Assembly: GCF_003369915.1 (NCBI RefSeq) | Contig: NW_022881614.1 | Location: 7,523,001 to 7,587,000 of the forward strand | Direction of reading: 5' to 3' | Length of the DNA stretch: 64,000 bases | From: Drosophila miranda | Lineage: Eukaryota > Arthropoda > Insecta > Diptera > Drosophilidae | Part shown: piece by piece, positions 1 to 10,789 of the stretch | Position numbering within the stretch: position 1 is the stretch's first letter | Layout: each line of letters begins with the position of its first letter | The notes under the pieces: model-generated | What the model was told of the DNA's origin: nothing | Databases searched by the model: none | Seen by the model: only the letters and a program-made list of their open reading frames with translations | Program-made: the position numbers and the translations under genes

Positions 1-883
1 CCAGTCCTCGATGGAGTCCATGTTTGGGGCGGGCGGGCTATGCCATGGGTCCGATGGATTGTGGTGAGAGGGAGAGCTAATCTTCATGGCAATTTCGAAT
101 GACAAAACTGTGCGGCAGCCGATTAGCCAAACAGACAAATCTGCCCGTTGAATGGGCATGGGAGCCAATCCGTGCTGGTCCTTCCTTTATTCCGTTTTTT
201 TGCCAACTCAGCAAATTTCAATTTGCTTTAAGCGACACATCGAAAAAAGGTCATGCCGGGGAGGCCAAAGGAACGCATTTGCATTTGCATTTTATTTCCG
301 ATGGCTGCGTTTTGCAATTTCTTGGCAACTTTTTCTATTTTGTGTCTTTTTTGCGTGCCATTGTTTTTGGATTTTGGAAATCGAGTTGGAGGGGCTAGCA
401 GGCCATTTCACTTTTCAACTTTATCCAAGCGGACAATTGACGTGGCAAACGTAGGCGAAGGGTGGCTGGAGTCGGGAGTCAGCTGTCTGGACGGAAAAAG
501 AAGCAGGAATTTAAAGAGTCTGAAGCGAGACAGGCGCTAAGGCCACATTGGAAAAATGCAGCAAGAAGTCTAGAGATGAGTGTTACAATGTATAAATACC
601 CTAAGATACTCGCGATTTCCTTCTTGACAGGAGAAGAAAAGTCCTAAAAGTATTCTGCGATCCTTTCTTTTTGAAGGAAATGTCCGCAAGGGGCTATCTA
701 CTCGTCGTACTTATTGCTATCAAAATTATTTGAAATTTTCGTTTGGTATATTTATAAATCGTTCGTGTTCGTGGGAAGATCTGGGGCTCTTCAGAAGTAG
801 CAGTGAAATCTATTCTATTCTATAAAGCTAACTAATTGTACAGTATGGCGACCTATCGATCACATCTTTCGGTGAATGAGAGG
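1..883. other. Intergenic DNA, no gene recognised
   Basis: Only short overlapping open frames without recognisable domains occur here. The right edge should hold the 3' UTR of the minus-strand DUF753 gene. I found no clear AATAAA on the minus strand close to the stop at 884-886; only AT-rich AATATA-like sequence occurs near 750. Confidence 0.5.
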
Positions 884-3800
884 CTATCGCAGCATGCTGA
901 TGGCCAGGGAAACGATGAGGATCAGGCCCAGGCTCATGGCGGAGAGATGTCCCGCTGCTCCGGGCAAATTGGCCGTGTTGCAGCCATCCGTCTTGCAGAC
1001 CTCGCAGTAGTCATCGTTGGTGATCACGCACTGTATTTCCCTGGCACAGCCGCGTTTGAGATGGCCGTCGAAGTCCTTGGCCGAGACACAACTATCGTCG
1101 GCGTCGTAGATGGGACAAACGGCCAGGTAGTTGGGATCCGTGGAGCAGTCCAATTGAGCAACAGAGTTGCAGATGTGGCAGCGGCGACGGTTGGCGGGGA
1201 AGATCTCGTTGTTGCACTTGTTGCCGGAGCAGACGGAGCAAGTGCCGTTGGCATCACAGGCGGCGCCGTCGCTGCTGCTCAGAGCGCTGAGGCAGCCTCT
1301 GATTGTGTGTCCGTTCTCCAGGCGGGCGACGCACTGTGAGTAAGGGGCGTGGCACGTGACAGTGGTGTTCACAGCTTCCGGATTTTGGGCACACTCTAAG
1401 GTCTTACTGGAGTCGCACGACACGCACTCGTCGTTCTCGGGCAGGCGGCTCAGATCGTTACACTCCTTGCCGGTGCAGGTCCACAGCTGATTGGCCTCAT
1501 GCCACTGCTCGAGGCTGGTGCTGTTCTGGCTGCGACAGGACTGGGCGCGGCTGCTCGTGCAGGCGGCGTCCACGCAGGTGTGGCAGCTGAGGCGATCCGA
1601 GGGAAAGGCGAATGTGTTGCAGCTTCCTCCGGAGCAGGCTGCACAGTTGGTGCCGCTCTCATCGCTGCTGCAGCCGTCCCGATCGTAGAGCTCCTTGTCA
1701 TCCAGACAGCTGCGGATGAGGTGTTCGCCATGGAGTGCCACCAGGCACTGGCCCTTGCACTGTCGCCGGCCCAAGCCGCTGACAGAGGGATCCATGATGC
1801 AGGTCGCATTATTTTCCGAATTGCAGAAAATACAGCTCACAAACTCTTCGGTGCTCCAGGCGTCGTTGCATTCGTTGGACTTGCAGATGGGGCAGAGTTC
1901 GGGGTTCTGGCGACAGTAGCGATCCTCGTAGTCGTCGACATCATCCGAGCAGCCGCGTCGACGGACCGTCACTCCATCCGCCTCGAATACAGTCTTGCAG
2001 TCCTGCTCGATGTTCAGGTCACACGCCACTGCTGGTCCCAGCGAGCTGAAGCAGTGCTCGCCCTCGCACTGGTGGCTCTTGAGCGGCAGCTCCTGGTAGA
2101 ATCCATGCAGGCCATCATCCAGGCGGTTGGCCAGATCGATGGCATTGCACTCGCTGCCCACACAGCTGCGGCAGTTGCGGAAGTCGCTCGGATCACAGTC
2201 GAGGCTGCTGCTGCAGCCGCGAGTGCTCACATTTCCGGCGGTCAGGGAGGTCTTGCACGTCTCTGTATCGCTGACACAGGGACAGGCCAAGGCGTAGCTG
2301 GGATCCGACTCGCAGAAGACGTCGTCCTCAGAGGTGCACGTGTAGCACACTTGACGATCCGCAGGGAAGATCTGAAAGACATTCGATTGGGTTAGTACAT
2401 TCTGCTCTAATTGGTGCTATCCGTTGCAGCCATCAGAAAAGCACACGGAGCAGTTAGCATCGCTGCCCAGCAGGCAAGCGGCAAAGTCGGACTGATCCTG
2501 GTCGTACAGACATCCTCGTGTGGTGGCACCATCTGCAGGTGTCGAAACTGCCGACGGCCTGGGCATTGGTGGCGCAGGTGGGATCCTCGCGAGAGTCGCA
2601 CACGGCACAGCGAACGGGTACCGGGAGCTGGGGGACGTTGCAGTTGGCGCCTTGGCAGACGGAAATGCGCTTGGTCTTGATGATGCTTTCCTCGTCTTGG
2701 TTGCGGAAAGAGCTTCCATCCACAGGAAACAGCTGTCATTGGGTTTGTAGACGGCGCACGGCTTAGGCGAGGGATCCTCGCACTCGTCGCCGACGCAGGT
2801 GTAGCAGCTGAGTCCTGCTCGTTGTTGTCCTGGCACTTGACACTCGGAATGTTCTCCTCCTGGCAGGCCGTGCCCTCGCAGGTCAGACAGCTAAGCGGCA
2901 GATCCTGCCACTTTCCATGGTTGTCGACCGCCTTGGCGGACAGGTCCACCTGGTTGCAGTCGTCGCCTTCGCAGTAGACGCACGTCTTGGAGTCTGCCTC
3001 GCAGCTGAGGGAGGTGTTGGAGCCCCTGTAGGTGACGCCGTTGCGCAGATGGGTCACACACTGGTCTTTCACCTCGTACAGGTAGCACACGGTTAGGCTG
3101 CTCGGGTCGGACTCGCAGGTGGCGTCAGTGTCCGAGTTGCACACGTGGCAGGAGCGGCGGTCGGCGGGATACACCTCCTTGTTGCAGAAGGCGCCCTGGC
3201 AGGAGCTGCAGCTGGCGGAGGTGCCGTTGTAGCAGGAGAGGAACTCGTCATCCTCCAGGCTGGACAGACAGCCGCGCTCGGTGCTGCCGTCGTACAGGAC
3301 ACGCGAGTAGCACTCAGGCAGACCCGTCACCTCGCAGCTGGTGACACTGGCCACGCTCCCGGGAGCAATGGCACTGCTGGCGTCCGTGCGGGAGCTGCAC
3401 AGAGCACAGGTCTGGGCCTCGGGCAGAGACTCAATGGTGTTGCAGTTCTCCTCGCCGCAGGTGAGCAGCAGCTTGGCGCGCTACAGCTGCAAAATCTCCT
3501 CGTGGCTGAGCTCGCTCACGCAGCCGAGTGCGGAGACGGAGCGCTGCTCATCGAAGCGAATGTAGCACTGGTCGTTATCCCTGTAGTTGGAGCAGATGGT
3601 GGCCTCCGCTTTCTGGCAGTCGTCGCCCTGGCAGACCAGGCAGCTGTGCCGCGAGGCCACCAGATCCTCCGTGTTGCACTTGGCCTCGTCGCAGGTGGCA
3701 CAGAACGATTTGCTGCCGGCATTGCATGCGTCGCGGTCCTCCTTCTCCAGATCGTCGTAGCAGTTGCGCACCAGAGCGTAGCTGGGGTCCGTCGTTTCGC

Positions 3801-6800
3801 CGAACAGGGGCAAGAAGGCGGACACACAGCTCTCGTGGCACTGGCGCGTCTTGCTGATCGAGTCGGGCTCCGCCAGGCACGCGGAATTCTGGCTGGAGTC
3901 GCAGACCAGACACTCCACATAGGAGTCCTGGCTGCTGGCCACGTTGCAGCCGTTGGAGTTGCAGCGGGGACACCGGCTGGGCTGCTCCTCGCAGTAGGAG
4001 GATGCCTCGAAGACCTTCTCGGAGCACCCGCGCTCTGTCACGGCTCCTCTGTCGTCGAACACAGTCACACAGTTGTCGTAGCTGGTGCACGTCTCGAGGG
4101 TTCCGCCACCGGTGGCGGCGCACTCTGTGGCGTCGGAGCAGGCCAGGCAGCTGATGGGAACCTCTTGCCAGGTGCCGGGGAAGCCATCCTCATTGATCCG
4201 CCCCAAATCGATGGTGTTGCATCCGTTGGCGCCGCTGCAGATGCGGCAAGTGCGGGAGTCACTGGGGTCCGAACAGCTCAAGGTGGAGCCACAGCCCCTG
4301 TGGGTCACGCCGTCGAGCAGGGTCGTCACGCAGGAGTCTTCGTTGGCATACACGGTGCTGCTGCCGCTGCTGGGGGACGAGGAGCAGTTGGGGTCGCTGG
4401 CGGAGTCGCACTGATAGCAGCTGCGACGATCCGCTGGGAAGACAGTTAACCCGTTGCAATTGGTGCCGATGCAGGTGTCGCAGAGTCCTCCGTGGTCGCC
4501 GGTGAGGCAGCCGTAGAAGTCGTCGCTGTCGATGCTCGAGAGGCAGCCGCGGACGGTTGTGCCCTTGGCATCGATGTGGGTGACGCACTCCGTGTAGGGC
4601 AGGTCGGAGCACCAGTCGGTGGTCAGCAGTTGGTTGGGATTGGTTGCACTGCGAGCATCCAACAGAGAATTCCACTGCAGACAGCTGTTCGGATCGGGAA
4701 CGATGTCGTAGAAGTTGCAGTTGTTGCCGGAGCACAGAAACATGGCCTTCTGGGCCACCAGCTCCTTGATGACCTGCGTCTCGAAGTCGCTGGCACAGCC
4801 CATGGCCACCACGTCGCCCGCGTTGTAGGCGAGGTAGCATTGATCCTCGGGCCTGTAGGCCAGGCACTTGGTCGTGGTCGGATCCTCGCACTCGGGATCG
4901 GAGCAGACGTAGCACTCCTGGGGGTTCTCGATGATGTCGCCGCCGTTGCAGAGTGCTCCCTCGCAGGAATTGCAGCTGGCGTGGGTTCCTGCGGCGCATG
5001 TGGTGCGCACCGCTTCGTTGAGATCGTCCAGACAGCCGCGGATCGGCTGCAGAGCCGAGTCGACGGAGGAGCTGCGTGGATACAAGCCCGTCATGCACTA
5101 GCCCTGGCACTTTCTAGTGTTCGTGGGTGTCTCCCAGGCGCAGGAGGAGTCCTCATCCGCGTCGCAGAGGTAGCAGTCCACGTACGCGTCCAGGCTGAGG
5201 ACGTTGTTGCAACCATCCGACTTGCACTGCGGACAGCTGTCCCTGTTCAGGTCGCAGTAGTCCGCGTTGGCCGACTGCACGGAGTCGCTGCATCCCCTGG
5301 CCACCACCTGACCCGCCACATTAAAGACTGTGGCGCAGGTCTGCTTGTTGTTGCCCTGGCACTGGGCGGGCTCCGTGCCCACCGAAGCACAGCTGGCGGC
5401 ATCGTTGCACACGTGGCAGCTCAGCGGGAGATCCTGCCACTTGCCGGGCTCGCCCACATATCCGGACTGCAGGTCCACATCGTTGCAGTTCTCCCCGGAG
5501 CAGGTGCGGCAGGTGCCGGCCTCATCGCAGTTGATCTCCGACTGACAGCCGCGAAGGCTGCGGACCTTGGACAGACTGGTCACGCAGGCGTGACCTTATT
5601 GTAGGTGCGACAGTAGCCGCCGTAGCCGGCGGGGGCCGTGGCACAGTCCGCATCGCTGCTGGAGTCGCAGCGCAGGCACTGCAGCCAATCCGCGGGGTAC
5701 ACCTCCGAGTTGCAGCCGTTGGTGCCGCAGATCTGGCAGCTGGCGCTGCTGCCGCTGGAGCATTCGTCAAAGAGCTCGTCGTCCGTGTCCGTCAGGCAGC
5801 CGCGGTGCAGGACGCCGTCTGGGGAGACATGTAAATATTAATTTTGATTTTATTGCATTTGATCTGCACTTGCCTTCATCGATGTGGCTGTAACACTCTG
5901 GATTGATGTAGTGCTGGCAGACAGCCGCTGCTACGGGCTCATCACCTGCCACACATCCAGCATCCCCGGTGGAGTTGCAAATGTTGCACGAAACTCCAAC
6001 GGTGTTAAGCTTGTCGTTGGTGTTGCAGTTGTCGCCGGAGCACAGCAACAGGTCCCGGCGATTGGCCAGCAGGAATGCGTCCTCCAGATCTGAGGCACAG
6101 CCCACCTTCTCGACGCTGAGGTCGCCCACATGAATGTAGCACTGATCGGCGGAGCGATAGACGAGGCAGAGCTGGCTCTCGGGGGTGGCGCAGTCGGAGG
6201 AGCCCGTACAGAAATTGCAGCTGAGGCGATCTTCGGGCACAGCGGCCTTGTTGCAATTGGCGCCCGAGCAGGCCACACAGTGGTCCAATGTGCCGTCGGT
6301 GCAGGCCAAGCGATCGTCGTACTCCAGATCGTCCAGACAGCAGCGGGCCAGATCGAGGATGGTATTGGCCTCCGAGTTGCGGGGATAGAGACCAGTGAAG
6401 CAGCTGCCCACGCAGGAGATGCTCCGCGTCACGTCGTCCACTTTGCGGACGCACTCCGCCTGGTCGGCGCCATCGCACAAGAGGCAGACCACGTAGGTGT
6501 CCAGGTCCCTGGCATTGTTGCAGGCCGTGGACTTGCAGAACTTGCACTGCCCCGGCTGTTCGTCGCAGAACTGCAGCAGCTCCTCGTCCGCGTACAGCTC
6601 ATCCGTGCAGCCGCGAAGCACCACCAGACCCGCGGTGTCGAAGACGGTGCCACAGTTCTGTTCGTCGTTGCCCACGCACTTCTTCAGGGAGCCCAGGCTC
6701 GTGCCCTGGCACTCGGTGCCGTTGCAGGTTTAGCAGTTGACGGGCGGCGACGACCACTTGCCGGGGTAGCCGATGTAGGAGCTCTGGAGGTCCGCCACGT

Positions 6801-9423
6801 TGCAGTTGTCCTTGCCGGAGCAGAGGCGGCAGTGCTGCTTGTCGGTGTCATCGCAGGTGAACTCCCGCAGGCAGCCGCGGTAGGTCTCGCCGCTCACCAG
6901 CTTGGCGCTGCAGCCCTCGTCCGCCAGATAGAAGGGGCAGACGCCGGCTGCGTCCGGGGCGGAGGAGCAGCTGGGATCCGTCACAGAGTCGCAGCGCTGG
7001 CAACGCCGACGATCGGCGGGATAGATGTCCGTGTTGCAGCGTTCGCCCTCGCAAACTTCGCAGCTGCTGTTGCCCGAGACGCACGCAGTCAGCTGCTCGC
7101 GTGGCAGACTGCTCAGACAGCCGCGTTGCGTGATGCCATCTAAAAGGAAAAGAGGAAGGAATGGAGATTGGACTTCCCAATAGGCCGGACCACTCACTTG
7201 TCACACGCGTCATGCAGCTGGTGTAGGGCAGGACGCCGCAGTCGCCGAACAGGGCGATCTTGGTGGGATCCACGGCGCAGTTGGGATCCTCCGAGGAGTC
7301 GCTGGCCACGCACCTGGTGGCCGTGGGCAGGCTGTCGAAGAAGTTGCTGTTGGCCTTGTCGCAGAAGAGCAGCGAGTGGAAGTTGTCGTCGACGAACTCG
7401 TCCTCCAGGTCGGACAGACAGCCCATGGAGGTGATGTCCCCGTCGTCCTGGTTGAACAGGACGTAGCAACTGTCCTCGGGACTGTACTGGCTGCACTGCA
7501 GATGACTGGGATCGCCACACTCTTCGCCGGAGCACTGGTAGCAGCTGAGTGTGGCCTCGACAAGCTGCGCCACGTTGCAGTCGGCCTCGTCGCAGGCCAC
7601 ACAATCGCTGTCCTCTCTGTTGATGCATAGCTGCTGGTCCATCTCGTCCTTGTCGTCCAGGCAGCCGCGGACAGTGTCGTAGATGCTGCTCTCACTGGAC
7701 CGGCGCCGCAGGGCAGTCATGCAATGGTCGTTGCAGCTGCGTCTGGCCGTGATCTTCGTGGGATTGCGGGCACAGTCGGCATTCTCGGCATCGCAGTAGA
7801 GGCACGCTGTGTAGCTGTCCAGGGATGTGGCCCTGTTGCAGCCGTTGGAGTTGCAGTTGTGGCAGCTGCCGCCGTTGGCATCGCAGTACGCCTCGAAGGA
7901 CTCCTCCACCACCTGGCTGCAGCTCCGAGCGGAGACCACACCCGTCGCATCGAAACCGTCATGCAGTACTCCGCCTCGGTGGCGCAGGACACTTCCTCAA
8001 TGGTGCTGGCCGCGCAGGAGGCGGTGTCCTGGCAGCTCTGACAGCTGAGCGGCAGTTCCTGCTGCCAGGGACCCGGACTGCCGTCCTCCAGACGCTTCAG
8101 GTTGGCCGTGTTGCACTCAGAGCCAGAGCAGAGCTGGCACTTCTGGGGACTCGTCGAGTCGCACTCCAGCGAGGCACTGCATCCGCGCTTGGTGTTTCCA
8201 GCCAGGTCCAGGCTGGTCACGCACTGCTGGCTGCCGGTGTGCAGCAGGCAGAGGGCGGCGGAAGCTGGAGACGCCTCGCAATTGGGGTCCTCGCTGGAGT
8301 CGCAGGTCTGACAGCTCAGCCGTTCGGTGGGATGCAGCTGAAAGCAACAGGGTTTTGGGATTTTGGGTTAGAGGGATATTCCGAGAGAGAAAAGCCCTTG
8401 CTATATTCACCTCCAGATTGCAGTTCTCTCCGGAGCACTTGGCGCACTGCGTGACATTGCTTTCGCGCAGACAATCCAGGTACTCCGCGCCCTCCAGACT
8501 CGTCAGGCAGCCGCGCTCCGTGTGTCCATTGCCCAGAATCCTCGTGTAGCAGTCCGTGTTCACGGCGTTGTCGCACTCCGTCTCCGACTCTACCACGTCC
8601 GGATCGACGGCGCAGTCAGCATCAGTGCTGGAGCTGCACAGTTTGCAGCTCTGGGGCGCAGGGAGGGCGGTAGCCACATTGCAGTTGTCCGCCCCGGAGC
8701 GGTACCAGAGGCGTTTGTTCTCCTCGAGGAGCTGCACATCGCTGACATTGAACTGGCTGAGGCAGCCCTGTGCGGCGAGCGTTCCGGACTCGTCGAACTC
8801 GATGAAGTAGTGCTCCACGTCGTCGTCGGCGGGCACGGCGCGGCAGGTCTGGGGCAGGGGACTGGAGCAGAAGCCACGGCAGGCGTTACAGCTGCCTCGG
8901 ACGCCCAGCTCCACCTGGTTGCAACTGGCTCCCGTGCAGGCCACACAATGCGGAAAGGTTCCTTCGGCGCAGGCCTCGCGATCGTCGTATTCCAGGTCGT
9001 CCAGGCAGGTCCTCACCAGCTCCAGGGTAGCCTTGGCGTCGCTGGTGGTGGGATACAGGGCCGTGATGCACTGCTGGTGGCACCGTCGCCGATCCTTCAC
9101 CAGCTCAATGTCGAAGACGCAGTTGTCGTCGCTCTGGGCGTCGCAGTACACGCAATCCACCAGCTCCGAGTCGGTACTCAGGCTGTTGCAGCCATTGGAG
9201 CGGCACTGGTAGCACTTGTCCTGGTCCGCCGAGCAGGCCGTCACCAGGTTGTCGCTGCAGCCGCGCTGCACCACAGCCCCGTCGCTGTCGAAGATGGCCA
9301 CACAGTTCTGGGCGTCGTTGTCAAGGCACTTGCGCAGGGTGCCGGAGCCGGCATCGCACTCCGCCAGGCTGTCGCATTCGTAGCAGTTTATGGGGCCCGA
9401 ATGCCAAATGTGCTGTAACGTAC
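884..9423 (-). pseudogene. DUF753 cysteine-rich repeat protein, copy A (degenerate, lacks first exon)
   Basis: The minus strand encodes, over about 8.5 kb, a chain of cysteine-rich modules with recurring CxxC, RGC, CNxC and FPADRRxC patterns, typical of Drosophila DUF753 (Ly6/uPAR-like) secreted proteins. Exon edges I can place: exon 2 starts at 9423, introns lie at 8338-8410, 7140-7197 and 5819-5873 (GC-AG), and an acceptor is at 2372. The C-terminus (stop 884-886) is hydrophobic and follows a small-residue stretch, as in a GPI-anchor signal. Lesions: a 1-bp loss near 7953, TAA at 6730-6732, a frameshift near 5588-5597, TAG at 5098-5100, TAG at 3481-3483, an out-of-frame module fusion near 2836, and no GT donor for the intron ending at 2372. 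The signal-peptide exon and promoter are missing, removed by the deletion at 9712. From memory, D. melanogaster CG4363 and CG4377 are DUF753 genes; I cannot verify orthology. The biochemical function of the family is unknown to me. Confidence 0.8.
5819..5873 (-). other. GC-AG intron of the DUF753 gene (copy A)
   Basis: The exon before it ends GAT GAA G and the intron begins GCAAGT. The acceptor is CTCCCCAG and the next exon starts AC GGC GTC CTG. Joining these keeps the module frame (Asp-Glu-Asp-Gly-Val-Leu-His-Arg-Gly-Cys). Using the nearby GT two bases further on would shift the frame. The segment is deleted in copy B, so no second copy can be compared. Confidence 0.6.
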
Positions 9424-9711
9424 CTGATTCTTGGTTCGCTTGAGTTTGCTGGGCTCGCTCAGCGGTCGGCCGATTCGTCGCAACGTATTTTTATTGTTGC
9501 CCCCAACGACAAATGATAGGACCTTTCTTTGAACCGTACCGGGTATTACTCTTACGTTTCGGCGGGGTTTCAACGTGCGCGATCACATCTCCACGGCAAA
9601 AGACCCCGCTTCGTTGCCGCAGCCTCCTTTTATAGCCCCTTGACGGGCCCCGGCTCGGCGTTGGTAGTTTTCCATCGCCGTCTCCTGGTTTCCACGGCCT
9701 TCGTAACGGGC
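9424..9711 (-). promoter_or_regulatory. Residual intron-1/upstream DNA of DUF753 copy A with a TATA-like box
   Basis: A minus-strand TATAAAAGG lies at 9626-9634, with the identical box at 32097-32105 in copy B. In copy B the likely first exon lies further upstream (32721-32790), so this box would sit inside intron 1 and may be an alternative promoter or chance. In copy A it is the only TATA-like signal left, because the sequence upstream of 9712 is joined directly to env DNA. Confidence 0.3.
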
Positions 9712-10570
9712 CGTGTTTCTGTTTCTGTTTTATTGTTAAACAGTTGAAATTCACAGCGATTGTCCACATTGAAGATCGTCTGATGGTCAAAGCAGATGAA
9801 CTCCTCGTTGTGTACTTTAAGACAACGTCGGAATTCCTCTTGGGTAGTGCCCATGAACTGGTCTCGGATGATGTTTACCGTTACTATGGTGGTTCTGAGG
9901 TCAAATAGACTTCAGCTTGTTGAGTCCCAAAACGGAATTGGGATGATGCTGAAGACTTCGAGCTGAGCTGTTGAGACCAGCGGTAGCGTCAGCTTGAAGA
10001 TGACGTGTTTTGCAGTCGGGGTTCCTTCGGCTCGCATGATTCTGTATAGTTGAATTACCTCCTTCGTTGTGACCGGCAGCATTTGATCTTGTGGCAAATG
10101 ATCCCGTATCTGGTCTAGTTGGTCTATTAGTTGCTCGGGAGACACCAGCGTGGGGCTTATTCTCCGACGATGAATACCGATTAGGACATCAGATATGTCG
10201 GACTGCATTCGTTGGAGAGTTGTTGTGAGCAGGGTTAATTGTGCTATTAGTCCTAAGTACGCTTGAGTCAGATGATCGCTGTGATATGACCCTCTTTCTC
10301 GGTTGATGGTAGCCATATGCTGTTCCAAAATTTTTAGGCGATTATCAGTTGTTACTTTGTCTTTTCTGACTACGTTTATTGTCGCGTCGACAATTGATGT
10401 TTGGTTTTGGAGCAGATGTAGTAGAAAGTCTTCATTGGTTTTGCATCGAGAACACCAAAAAGACTGCTTGCTACATTTCCTATGATGTCCAGCGGCGATC
10501 TGCGTTTTCGAGAGTTTTTCATTAAAACGCTTCCTGCTTGTAGCTCGTTATACACATGTTGAAAGTGTTG
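9712..10570 (-). pseudogene. Retroviral/baculovirus-F-like env remnant, copy A, downstream part
   Basis: This minus-strand sequence matches the copy-B env remnant and carries part of the F1-like ectodomain (open frame 9912-10328, with the conserved LVSPEQL and YRIMRAEG stretches). The C-terminal half with the transmembrane segment is missing. At 9712 the env sequence joins directly to DUF753 upstream DNA. The N-terminal part continues on the other side of the inserted LINE at 16225-16387. At least two reading-frame breaks are shared with copy B. It is a fossil of an errantivirus-type env and no other retroviral gene is attached. Confidence 0.7.
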
Positions 10571-10583
10571 AACTATGGAGTTA
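10571..10583. repeat. Target-site duplication of the LOA-type LINE (3' side)
   Basis: AACTATGGAGTTA occurs here and again at 16225-16237, on either side of the LINE. The single uninterrupted copy is at 36872-36884 in duplicate block B. Confidence 0.9.
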
Positions 10584-10789
10584 GGTTAGGTTAGGTTAAA
10601 ACGGTAGCCGGAAGGGGGGGGATAAGAGCCTCCCGCCCCCAAGCTCACTTTGACCTATAAAAGGTCCGTTGTGTTGCCGCATGGGCATGTGCCCCTTCGC
10701 ATTGCCCGAACCGTGAGAGCATACTACTGCAGGTTAAGGGCAGTCCCATCCGGTGGCTTGGATGTATTTGGACAAGGTCCCTGGTTTGA